Shown piece after piece: positions 54,588 through 62,374 of a stretch of DNA of 64,000 nucleotides (positions within the stretch are counted from its first letter, which is position 1; the number at the start of each line of letters is the position of its first letter). Source of the stretch: Roseicyclus persicicus (lineage in GTDB: Bacteria; Pseudomonadota; Alphaproteobacteria; Rhodobacterales; Rhodobacteraceae); contig NZ_JAAZQQ010000002.1 in NCBI RefSeq assembly GCF_012395815.1, positions 496,001 through 560,000 on the forward strand, in the 5' to 3' direction. Below the pieces are notes generated by a model. That model worked only from the letters and a program-made list of their open reading frames with translations, was not told the origin of the DNA and did no database searches. The translations under genes and the position numbers were made by a program.

Positions 54588-55181
54588 ATGTTCCGCGCCC
54601 TTGCCCTTGCCGCAACCCTTGCCCTCGCCCTCGGCCCCGCCGCCGAAGCGCAGGAGGTGACCATCGCCCCCGGTGATGCCGCCCGGCTGGCGGCCTACGA
54701 CACCCATTTCGGCGCGGCAATGGCCGAGGCCATGGCGGGCGGCGCGCCGGCCGACATCGCGGCGCTGACCACGGCGCTCGCCGGCGACCCGATCCCGCCT
54801 GCGGGGCTGGAGGGCGACTGGACCTGCCGGGTGATGAAGCTGGGCGGCATCCTGCCCCTGACGGTCTACAGCCCGTTCCGCTGCCGCATCACCCGCACCG
54901 CCGATGGCGGGCTGTTCCTGGAAAAGCTGACCGGCTCGCAGCTGACGTCGGGGCGCATCGTCGAGACGGAGGACGGGCTGGTCTACCTCGGCGTCGGCTA
55001 CATCGCCGGGGCGGAGCCGATCACCTACGAGCAGTACCATTCGGGCGCCATCCCCCCGAGCGCGGGGCAGGTCACGTCCGACGTGGGCTATGTGGAAATG
55101 GTCAGCCCCAACCGGGCGCGGGTTCTGTTCCCCGCGCCCATGCTGGAAAGCCGGTTCGACATCCTGGAGCTGACCCGCTGA
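54588..55181 (+). CDS. Exported DUF4893 family protein
   Basis: A 197-residue periplasmic protein with a signal peptide (LALAATLALALGPAAEA) and the DUF4893 core: LEGDWTCRVMKLGGILPLTVYSPFRCRI near residue 78-105 (read in parts), with two conserved cysteines that may pair, and RIVETEDGLVYLGVGY further on. Function unknown. The ATG at 54588 fits the signal peptide better than one eight codons earlier. It converges with matB seven bases away. Confidence 0.8.
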   Translation: MFRALALAATLALALGPAAEAQEVTIAPGDAARLAAYDTHFGAAMAEAMAGGAPADIAALTTALAGDPIPPAGLEGDWTCRVMKLGGILPLTVYSPFRCRITRTADGGLFLEKLTGSQLTSGRIVETEDGLVYLGVGYIAGAEPITYEQYHSGAIPPSAGQVTSDVGYVEMVSPNRARVLFPAPMLESRFDILELTR

Positions 55182-55188
55182 GGAACGG

Positions 55189-56712
55189 TCAGCCCGCCTT
55201 TTGCCGGAATACCTCGGCGTAGGTCGCGCGCAGCTCAGCCTTCTGCACCTTGCCCATCGTGTTGCGGGGCAGGGCATCGAGCACGACATAGTGGCGCGGA
55301 CGCTTGAACCCGGCGAGGTCGGCGCGCGCCGCGGCCTCGATGGCGGCCAGGTCGATCTCGGCCCCGCCCTCGGGCACCAGCACGGCCACCACGCTTTCCC
55401 CGAAATCGGGGTGGGGGGCGCCCACCACGGCGCTTTCCTTCACGCCCGGCTGGCCGTCGAGGAAGATCTCGATCTCCTTGGGGTAGATGTTGTAGCCGCC
55501 CGAGATGATCAGATCCTTGCCGCGGCCGACGATGGTGACGTAGCCGTCCGCGTCGATCCGCGCGAGGTCGCCGGTGATGAACCAGCCATCCTCCTGCAGC
55601 TCTTCCTTCGTCTTCTCGGGCATCTGCCAGTAGCCCTTGAACACGTTGGGGCCGCGGACATGCAGCATCCCGATCTCGCCCACGGGCAGCGCGGCGCGGG
55701 TCTCGGGGTCGCAGACGCGCACCTCGACGCCCGGCAGCGGGAAGCCCACGGTGCCGGCGCGGCGGTCGCCGTCATAGGGGTTCGAGGTGTTCATCGAGGT
55801 TTCCGTCATCCCGTAGCGTTCCAGGATGCGGTGGCCGGTGCGGCCCTCGAAAGCGCGGTGGGTTTCGGCGAGGAGCGGCGCCGAACCCGAGATGAACAGG
55901 CGCATGTGGCCAACAAGATCCCGGGTGAAGCGCGGGTCGTCCAGCAGGCGGGTGTAGAAGGTCGGCACGCCCATCATGGTCGTCGCTTTCGGCAGCTTGG
56001 CCAGCACCGTCTCGAGGTCGAACTTGGGCAGGAAGATGATCGCGCCGCCGGCCAGCAACATCACGTTGGTCGCCACGAACAGGCCGTGGCTGTGAAAGAT
56101 CGGCAGCGCGTGCAGGAGCACGTCGTCCGCGGTGAAACGCCAGCAGTCGACCAGCGCCTGCGCGTTCGACAACAGGTTCTTCTGGGTCAGCATCGCCCCC
56201 TTGGATCGCCCCGTCGTGCCCGAGGTGTAGAGCAGCGCGGCAAGGTCGTCCTCGCCCCGCGGCACGGGGGCGAAGGCCGCGGATTGCGTCGCCACCACGT
56301 CGCTCAGGCTGCCCGAGCCGTCGCCCGCCAGCGTCTTGAGCACCGCGCCCGTGGCCGCCGCGATGGGGGCCAGCGCCTCGGCCTCGCCGGGGTCGCAGAC
56401 GAACAGCGCGGCACCGCTGTCGCCGACGAAGTAGTCCAGTTCCTTGGGCGTGTAGGCGGTGTTCAGCGGCAGGAACACGACGCCCGCCTTCACGCAGGCC
56501 GCGTAGAGCGCCAGCGCCTCGGGCGATTTCTCGACATGGACGGCCACCCGGTCGCCGGGCTTGACCCCCAGCGTCCCCAGCGCATTCGCCGTCCGGTCGG
56601 CCATCGCCAGGAAATCGGCATGGCTCAGCACCCGCCCGTCGGCCAGATGCAGAAAGGCGGTGTCCTTGCCCTCGTGCGGGGCGAAAAGCGCGTCATAGAG
56701 AGGGTTCGTCAT
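55189..56712 (-). CDS. matB: Malonyl-CoA synthetase MatB-like AMP-forming ligase
   Basis: A 507-residue acyl-adenylate ligase. The phosphate-binding loop is LLYTSGTTGRSKGAML near residue 160-175, the YGMTETSM motif is near 300, GDLARIDADGY near 385, GRGKDLIISGGYNI near 400 and the catalytic lysine in NTMGKVQK near 490. Overall pattern and length match MatB, which activates malonate and methylmalonate with ATP and CoA. It follows a GntR gene by 35 bases, as in rhizobial matR-type loci, but malonyl-CoA decarboxylase MatA is not here. Confidence 0.85.
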   Translation of the reverse strand: MTNPLYDALFAPHEGKDTAFLHLADGRVLSHADFLAMADRTANALGTLGVKPGDRVAVHVEKSPEALALYAACVKAGVVFLPLNTAYTPKELDYFVGDSGAALFVCDPGEAEALAPIAAATGAVLKTLAGDGSGSLSDVVATQSAAFAPVPRGEDDLAALLYTSGTTGRSKGAMLTQKNLLSNAQALVDCWRFTADDVLLHALPIFHSHGLFVATNVMLLAGGAIIFLPKFDLETVLAKLPKATTMMGVPTFYTRLLDDPRFTRDLVGHMRLFISGSAPLLAETHRAFEGRTGHRILERYGMTETSMNTSNPYDGDRRAGTVGFPLPGVEVRVCDPETRAALPVGEIGMLHVRGPNVFKGYWQMPEKTKEELQEDGWFITGDLARIDADGYVTIVGRGKDLIISGGYNIYPKEIEIFLDGQPGVKESAVVGAPHPDFGESVVAVLVPEGGAEIDLAAIEAAARADLAGFKRPRHYVVLDALPRNTMGKVQKAELRATYAEVFRQKAG

Positions 56713-56747
56713 GTCCTGTCCCCGGATGTCCCTGAATTCTGGCCGTC

Positions 56748-57446
56748 TCAGCCGGTCGCGGCCGTCTCGCCCTCGGCCATGCTCATGTAGCGGCCGAAGC
56801 CGCCCACGATGTGGTCGAGCGCGGCGCGGCGCGCGGCCTCCTCGTCGCCGGCGGCCACGGCGCGGGTGATGACCTCGTGTTCCTCGATCGACCGCGCGAT
56901 GTTGGTGGCGATCGACAGGCCCTTGCGGCGGAACAGGTGCATCTCCTTGACGAGGTTGTCGTACATCGTCTTGGCCTTGGGGTTCCCCGCGCCATGCAGC
57001 AGCAGGTCGTGGAACTCGATGTTCAGCACGTAGTAGCGCGCGGTGTCGCCCTTGGCGTGGGTCGCGCGCATCTGGTCGAGGTTGCGCTCGAGCGCGGCGG
57101 CCAGCTTCGGCTCGGCCCCCTCGCGCACGCGCCGCGCGGCGGCCGAGCAGGCCATGGCGAAGATCGCCCCGCGCAGGTCGTAGAGGTTGCGGATCTCGGC
57201 CAGCGTGGTCTCGTGCACGAAGGCGCCCCGGTTGGCGATCAGGTCGATCAGCCCGCTGTCGGCCAGCGACCGGATCGCCTCGCGCACGGTGCCACGGCTG
57301 ACGCCCATCGCGGTCGACAGCGACAGCTCATTCAGCTTCTCGCCCGCGGCGAGGTCGCCGTCGACGATCATGCGCTCGATTTCCCCGCGCACCTCGCCGG
57401 CCAGCGTCGCCCGCCTCGGCCCTATGGATCTTGCTCCTGTCGTCAT
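56748..57446 (-). CDS. GntR-family (FCD) regulator upstream of matB
   Basis: A 232-residue regulator with a winged helix-turn-helix (GEKLNELSLSTAMGVSRGTVREAIRSLADSGLI, read in parts, residues 40-75) and an FCD effector domain (YYVLNIEFHDLLLHGAGN, EEHEVITRAVAAGD). In gene order and family it resembles MatR. The ATG at 57446 places the domain normally; the frame is open further upstream but runs into the shared promoter region with its palindrome. It faces the CoA-transferase gene, so it can control both directions. Confidence 0.88.
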   Translation of the reverse strand: MTTGARSIGPRRATLAGEVRGEIERMIVDGDLAAGEKLNELSLSTAMGVSRGTVREAIRSLADSGLIDLIANRGAFVHETTLAEIRNLYDLRGAIFAMACSAAARRVREGAEPKLAAALERNLDQMRATHAKGDTARYYVLNIEFHDLLLHGAGNPKAKTMYDNLVKEMHLFRRKGLSIATNIARSIEEHEVITRAVAAGDEEAARRAALDHIVGGFGRYMSMAEGETAATG

Positions 57447-57474
57447 GGCGGCACCTGACCTCCTGCCGGTAATT

Positions 57475-57530
57475 TTGTCAACATTTAACATTTTTATTGT
57501 CATGGATCGGCATATGACATACATCGAATC
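57475..57530. promoter_or_regulatory. Divergent promoter/operator region between GntR and CoA transferase genes
   Basis: An unusually A/T-rich stretch. TGTCAT (57498-57503) and ATGACA (57514-57519) form a perfect inverted repeat with a 10-base spacer, and TTGTCA at 57475-57480 could be a -35 box for the plus-strand gene. The position between a GntR gene and a divergent catabolic operon fits an operator. Confidence 0.45.
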
Positions 57531-57556
57531 CAGCGGTTGCACCACGGGGAGGCAGC

Positions 57557-58798
57557 ATGACATCGCCTGCACACCAGCCGGCCATCGACACCGAAACCAA
57601 GGCCGGGACGGGCAGCGCGCTGCCTGCGGCCAGCGCGGCGCTGCGGGGCCTGCGCGTGCTCGACCTGACGCGCGTGCGGTCGGGGCCCACCTGCGTGCGG
57701 CAGCTCGCGGACTGGGGCGCCGACGTCATCAAGATCGAGGCGCCGGTCGACGAGGCGCAGTTCGGCGGCCCGCGCCACGGGCCCGATTTCCAGAACCTGC
57801 ACCGCAACAAGCGGAGCCTGACGCTGGACCTGAAATCGCCCGCGGGCGTCGCGGCTTTCCGGCGGCTGGCCGACACCGCCGACATCATCGTCGAGAATTT
57901 CCGCCCCAACGTGAAGGCGCGTCTCGGCATCGACTACGACACGCTGGCCACCACCAACCCGAGGCTGATCTACGCCTCGATCTCGGGCTTCGGGCAGGAC
58001 GGGCCGCTGGCCGACCGTCCCGGTTTCGACCAGATCGCGCAGGGCATGGGCGGGCTCATGTCGATCACCGGCGAGCCTGGCCGCGGGCCGATGCGCGTGG
58101 GCATCCCGATCGCCGACCTGTGCGCGGGGCTGTTCGCGGCGCAGGGCATCCTGATCGCGCTCTATGAGCGGCAGACCTCGGGCATGGGCCAGTGGATCCA
58201 GACCTCGCTCTTGCAGGCGCAGGTGTTCATGCTGGATTTCCAGGCCGCGCGCTGGCTGATGGATGGCGACATCCCGAAACAGGCGGGCAACAACCACCCC
58301 ACCTCGATCCCGACCGGCGTGTTCAAGACCGCGGACGGCCACATGAACATCGCCGTCACCGGCAACGTGATCTGGTCCAAGTTCTGCGAGACCATGGGCC
58401 GGACCGATTGGATGCAGGACGAGCGCTTCGCCACCGCGCCGGCCCGGTCCAAGAACCGCGACGCGCTGGGCGCCGAGATCGAGGCGATCACCGCGACGGC
58501 GACCACGGCGGAGTGGATCGACCGCTTCAACGCGGCCGGCGTGCCGGCGGGCGAGATCAACGACATCAGCCAGGTCTTCGCCAACCCGCAGGTGCGCCAC
58601 CTCGGGCTTGCCCAGCCCGTGGTCAGTCAGGAGCGCGGCGAGACCGAGCTGGTCGGCCAGCCGATCCTGATGAGCCGCACGCCCAGCACCATCGCGGCAC
58701 CGCCGCCGCTGGCCGGGCAGCACACCGCCGCGATCCTCTCCGAGCTCGGCTATTCCGAGGCCGAGATCGCCGAGATGAAGGCGCAAGGCGCCATCTGA
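57557..58798 (+). CDS. CaiB/BaiF family (class III) CoA transferase
   Basis: A 413-residue family III CoA transferase with GLRVLDLTRVRSGPTCVRQLADWGADVIKIE (read in parts, residues 31-61) and catalytic Asp187 in VGIPIADLCAG. The N-terminal 28 residues are an alanine-rich extension. It heads a plus-strand group with a crotonase-fold enzyme, a thioesterase and a PLP enzyme, and probably makes the CoA ester used by the crotonase 24 bases downstream. GGGGAGG ahead of the ATG fits the start. Confidence 0.9.
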   Translation: MTSPAHQPAIDTETKAGTGSALPAASAALRGLRVLDLTRVRSGPTCVRQLADWGADVIKIEAPVDEAQFGGPRHGPDFQNLHRNKRSLTLDLKSPAGVAAFRRLADTADIIVENFRPNVKARLGIDYDTLATTNPRLIYASISGFGQDGPLADRPGFDQIAQGMGGLMSITGEPGRGPMRVGIPIADLCAGLFAAQGILIALYERQTSGMGQWIQTSLLQAQVFMLDFQAARWLMDGDIPKQAGNNHPTSIPTGVFKTADGHMNIAVTGNVIWSKFCETMGRTDWMQDERFATAPARSKNRDALGAEIEAITATATTAEWIDRFNAAGVPAGEINDISQVFANPQVRHLGLAQPVVSQERGETELVGQPILMSRTPSTIAAPPPLAGQHTAAILSELGYSEAEIAEMKAQGAI

Positions 58799-58822
58799 CA
58801 GCTTGCAAGGGACAGGGACCAC

Positions 58823-59608
58823 ATGACCGACAAGATCCTGACGGAACAGTCGGGCGACATCGCCCGCATCATCTTCAACCAGCCCGAAAAGCGGAACGCC
58901 GTGTCGCTGGAAATGTGGGAGGCCGTGGAGGCCGCGGTGACGCGGTTCCGCGACGACCCCACCGTGCGCATCCTCATCCTGTCGGGCGCGGGCGGCAAGG
59001 CCTTCGTCTCGGGCGCCGACATCTCGAAATTCGAGAGCGAGCGCGCCAGCGAGGAGGGCGTGGCGCATTACAACGCCACCACCAAGCGCGTCTACGACAT
59101 GATCGAGGCCTTCCCCAAGCCCACCATCGCGCAGATCGACGGCTTCTGCGTCGGCGGCGGCGTGGCGCTGGCGCTGTGCTGCGACCTGCGGATCTGCGGG
59201 CAGGGCGCTCAGTTCGCGGTGCCCGCGGCCAAGCTCGGCCTCGGCTATGCCTTCCCCGGCATCAAGCGGTTGGTGGACGTGGTCGGCCCGTCCTTCGCCA
59301 AGGAGATCTTCTTCACCGCCCGCCGCTTCACTGCCGAGGAGGCGCGCATCATGGGCCTCGTCAACCGGGTCGTGCCGGATGACAAGGTGGCCGAGACGGC
59401 GCTCGAGACCGCGCAGATGATCGCCGAGAACGCGCCGATGACGGTGGCCTCGGTGAAATACATCGTGGGCCAGACCGTGACGCCGGAAAGCCAGCGCGAC
59501 CTGGCCGAATGCGACGCGCGCGTGAAGGCCTGCTTCGACAGCCAGGACTACATCGAGGGCCGCCGCGCCTTCATGGAAAAGCGCAAGCCGAACTTCGTCG
59601 GCGCCTGA
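58823..59608 (+). CDS. Crotonase-family enzyme, methylmalonyl-CoA decarboxylase-like
   Basis: A 261-residue enoyl-CoA hydratase-fold protein. The oxyanion hole is built by SGADI near residue 65 and GGGVALAL near 111. The two glutamates of true hydratases are missing: the usual PE segment reads PAAKLGLGY. Instead Tyr142 falls where E. coli methylmalonyl-CoA decarboxylase (YgfG/ScpB) has its catalytic Tyr140 (LGLGYAFPG against LGVPYNLVG), and the C-terminus ends FMEKRKPNFVGA, very like that enzyme. The oxyanion residue corresponding to YgfG His66 is alanine here, but that residue acts through its backbone. So decarboxylation of a malonyl-type CoA ester is more likely than hydration. Confidence 0.8.
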   Translation: MTDKILTEQSGDIARIIFNQPEKRNAVSLEMWEAVEAAVTRFRDDPTVRILILSGAGGKAFVSGADISKFESERASEEGVAHYNATTKRVYDMIEAFPKPTIAQIDGFCVGGGVALALCCDLRICGQGAQFAVPAAKLGLGYAFPGIKRLVDVVGPSFAKEIFFTARRFTAEEARIMGLVNRVVPDDKVAETALETAQMIAENAPMTVASVKYIVGQTVTPESQRDLAECDARVKACFDSQDYIEGRRAFMEKRKPNFVGA

Positions 59609-59609
59609 G

Positions 59610-60065
59610 ATGGCCGGACGGATCGACACCGGGGCCGCGTCCGCGCGGCTCAAGGACGCGCTCGACACCCACGAGCAGGTGTTCGAGCGCTTCTTCCTCG
59701 CGCGCTTCCTCGACCTGTCCTTTGCCTATCTGCCCGAGGGCGCGGCGGACGCGGACAAGGAGATGTGCCGGATCACCTTCCCGGTCACCGACCTCCTGCG
59801 CAACCCGCAGGGCGCGCTGCACGGGGGCGTCATGGCCAGCGCGATGGACATTTCCATGGGCCACCTCGTCGCCAAGGTCGCCGGCCCCGGCGCCACCATC
59901 GAGATGAAGGTGCAGTTCCTGCGCCCCGTGATGGCCGGCACCGTGACCGTCGAGGGCAGCTTCACCCGCCGCGGGCGGACGATGTCCTTCATGGAAAGCA
60001 AGCTCTACGGCGAGGACGGCAAGCTTGCCGCCCACGCCACCGCAACCTGGAAGATGCCGGGCTGA
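59610..60065 (+). CDS. PaaI-type hotdog-fold thioesterase
   Basis: A 151-residue hotdog protein with the PaaI pattern LLRNPQGALHGGVMASAMDISMGHLVA (read in parts, residues 63-90), where HGG and the following aspartate form the active site, and VQFLRPVMAGTVTVEG as the second conserved strand pair. Such enzymes hydrolyse acyl-CoA esters and often relieve CoA trapping in catabolic operons. It starts one base after the crotonase stop, so it is almost surely in the same message. Confidence 0.88.
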   Translation: MAGRIDTGAASARLKDALDTHEQVFERFFLARFLDLSFAYLPEGAADADKEMCRITFPVTDLLRNPQGALHGGVMASAMDISMGHLVAKVAGPGATIEMKVQFLRPVMAGTVTVEGSFTRRGRTMSFMESKLYGEDGKLAAHATATWKMPG

Positions 60066-60084
60066 GCCCCGGGGGGAGACACCC

Positions 60085-61350
60085 ATGCTGATGGAAAAAC
60101 CGGGTCTGATGGACGCGATCCGCGGCCGCTTCGCCCATGTCGACAGTTGCCCCTTCGAGGGGCCGCGCGTGTTCTTCGAGAACGCGGGCGGGGCGCTGAC
60201 GCTGAATTCCGTGGTCGAGACATCCGCGAAATTCGCCGCGATCCCCGACAACCAGGGCCGCGACAACCCCGCGGCCAAGGCCCTCGTGGCCTTCATCGAC
60301 AAGGCCAAGGACGACATGCGCGTCTTCTTCAACGCGCCGCAGGGCCAGTTCTTCGTCGGCGAAAGTGGGACGGAGCTTCTGTTCCGGCTGATCCGCACCG
60401 CCATCGTCGGCACGCCCGAAGGCCGCGTGCTGGGCTCCACCCTCGAACACCCCGCCAGCCGCAGCGCGGCGCGCCACTGGGCCGAGGTGGCGGGCAAGCC
60501 GCACATCCTGGTCGCCCATGACGACGCCACCGGGTCGGTGGGCCCCGAGCACTACGCCCCCGAAATCACGCCCGACACGCGCGTGGCCACCATCCTCCAT
60601 ACCTCGCCCGTCACCGGCATGGGCGTGGACGTGGCCGCCATCGCCGCCGAGATCCGCAAGGTTTCGCCCGACTGCATCATCATCGTCGACGGCATCCAGC
60701 ACGCGGCGCACGGCCGGCTGGATATCGCCAGCTACGACGTGGATGGCTACGTCATTTCGCCCTACAAGGTGTTCTCGCGCCACGGCTACGGCGTCGCCTG
60801 GGTCAGCGACCGGCTGCACGCGGTCAAGCACGAGCACCTGATCGACGCCCCCGGCAACCCGTGGGAATTCGGCACGCGCGACACCGGCGCCTATGTGACG
60901 TTCTCGGACGTGGTGGATTACTTCGACTGGCTGGGCGCGCAGGTGTCCGACGCCGCCGACCGCCGCGCGCGGATCGTGGCGGCGGGCGAGGCGATCCACG
61001 CCCACGAGACGCGGCTGACCGAGGCGATGATCCACGGGGTCGGCAACCTCAAGGGGCTGAAGGACATGGAGGGGGTCACCATCCTCGGCGGCATCGACAA
61101 CCCGCGCCGCGAGGGGCTGGTGTCGATCACCGTCGCGGGGCTGCCCGCCCCCGAGGTGGTGACGCAGCTGCGCGCGCGCGGCATCCGCACCCATACCCGC
61201 AAGGCCGACCACTACTCGGGGAACATCCTGACGCCGCTCGGCCTCGACGCCGCGGTGCGGGTGTCGATGTGCCACTACAACACCGAGGCCGAGGTCGCGC
61301 AGTTCCTGCAGGCCATGCGCGAGATTACCGAGGCCGCCGAGGCCGCCTAA
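60085..61350 (+). CDS. Class V aminotransferase-fold PLP enzyme (cysteine desulfurase-like)
   Basis: A 421-residue PLP enzyme of fold type I, class V. The cofactor site shows VDGIQHAAHG (aspartate and histidine near residues 208-213) and SPYKVFSRHGYGVAWV with the Schiff-base lysine near 232. FFENAGGALTLNSV near residue 30 matches the start of SufS/CsdA-like proteins, but no recognisable cysteine persulfide loop follows. In this CoA-ester operon a lyase or transaminase role is more plausible than sulfur mobilisation. ATG 60085 after GGGGGGAGA is chosen; an upstream in-frame ATG lies inside the thioesterase gene. Confidence 0.78.
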   Translation: MLMEKPGLMDAIRGRFAHVDSCPFEGPRVFFENAGGALTLNSVVETSAKFAAIPDNQGRDNPAAKALVAFIDKAKDDMRVFFNAPQGQFFVGESGTELLFRLIRTAIVGTPEGRVLGSTLEHPASRSAARHWAEVAGKPHILVAHDDATGSVGPEHYAPEITPDTRVATILHTSPVTGMGVDVAAIAAEIRKVSPDCIIIVDGIQHAAHGRLDIASYDVDGYVISPYKVFSRHGYGVAWVSDRLHAVKHEHLIDAPGNPWEFGTRDTGAYVTFSDVVDYFDWLGAQVSDAADRRARIVAAGEAIHAHETRLTEAMIHGVGNLKGLKDMEGVTILGGIDNPRREGLVSITVAGLPAPEVVTQLRARGIRTHTRKADHYSGNILTPLGLDAAVRVSMCHYNTEAEVAQFLQAMREITEAAEAA

Positions 61351-62369
61351 CCGGCCAGCCTTGTCAGCTCGTCCATCAGGGCCGGGGGGATGTCCATCCC
61401 CTCGGCCCTTGCCGTGTCCAGCGCCGCCAGCGCGCGGGCGCCGGGCAGGCGCGGGGCGGGGCCGCCCGCGACGGGCGGGGTGCTGCCCACGATCCCCGCC
61501 GCGCGGTCGAGCCGCGCGGCCAGCTCGGCGGGGGGCGCCAGCCGGGCCGCGTCGATCACCAGGATCATCTGCCCGAGGTTCGGCACGGCGGCGGCGTCCT
61601 TGTGGGTGTCGGGCACCTCCGACAGCATCGCGGCCCCCGCCAGCCCCGCGGCCAGCAGGTCCAGCGTGACGGCCAGCGCCGCGCCCTTGGGGCCGCCGAT
61701 GGCCTGCATCAGCCCCGCCATCGCCGCCTGCGCGTCGGTCGTCGGGCGTCCTTCGGCGTCGGTGGCCCATGTCTCGGGGATCGGCCGGCCCGCCTGCGCG
61801 GCCGCCCGCACCTTGGACCGCGCCGCGACCGACAGCGCCATGTCTAGCATCACGTGCCGCCCACCCGCGTGGGGCAGGCCGATCCCGAGGGGCGAGTTGC
61901 CGACCCGCGCCGCGCGCCCGCCCGGCGGCGCCAGCATCGGCGCGGCGTTCGAGGTGACGATCGTGGCGAAACCCGCCTCGGCCGCCGTCCAGAGGAGCGG
62001 CGCCAGCGCGCCCAGGTGCGTCGCGTTGCGCAGGAAGGCGCCGGCCATCCCGGTGTCGCGCGCGGCCTCCATCGTGGCGTGCAGCGCCTGCATGGCGACG
62101 CCGGGGCCGAGGGCGGCGCGCGCGTCGATCAGGCGGAGCGCCGGGGCAGGGGCGGTGATCTCGGGGCGGGCCGCGGCGTCCATGCCACCCGCCGCGAGGC
62201 GCTGGACGCAGGCGCCGACGCGGGCGAGCCCATGGGTCGGGATGCCCATCATCTCGGCCAGCACCAGGCTGTCGGCCGCCGCCTCGGCCAGACCCGGCGC
62301 GGCGACGCCCGCATGGAAAAAGGCGCGGGTCGCCAGGACCCGCGCCTCCCCCTCGCTCAGCCGGGGCAT
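61347..62369 (-). CDS. Ldh/MdlD-type (malate/L-lactate dehydrogenase family 2) oxidoreductase
   Basis: A 340-residue member of the NAD(P)-dependent Ldh_2 family (malate, ureidoglycolate, sulfolactate and related 2-hydroxy acids). Marks are EMMGIPTHGLARV near residue 38, a catalytic-histidine segment NATHLGALAPLL near 115, NSPLGIGLPH near 157 and DMALSVAARSKV near 178. The substrate cannot be read off. It follows tctA by five bases on the same strand, so it probably acts on the acid imported by that transporter. It converges on the PLP-enzyme gene with a four-base overlap. Confidence 0.85.
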   Translation of the reverse strand: MPRLSEGEARVLATRAFFHAGVAAPGLAEAAADSLVLAEMMGIPTHGLARVGACVQRLAAGGMDAAARPEITAPAPALRLIDARAALGPGVAMQALHATMEAARDTGMAGAFLRNATHLGALAPLLWTAAEAGFATIVTSNAAPMLAPPGGRAARVGNSPLGIGLPHAGGRHVMLDMALSVAARSKVRAAAQAGRPIPETWATDAEGRPTTDAQAAMAGLMQAIGGPKGAALAVTLDLLAAGLAGAAMLSEVPDTHKDAAAVPNLGQMILVIDAARLAPPAELAARLDRAAGIVGSTPPVAGGPAPRLPGARALAALDTARAEGMDIPPALMDELTRLAG

Positions 62370-62374
62370 GTCCC

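Noticed and set aside
44014-62369. Sulfolactate or sulfonate degradation locus (tripartite transporter, D-2-hydroxyacid dehydrogenase, Ldh-type enzyme and TauE exporter all present)
   Set aside because: No SuyAB, Xsc or ComDE-like genes are visible, and PrpF, RraA and the dehydrogenase fit carboxylate metabolism better; the resemblance is only by family.
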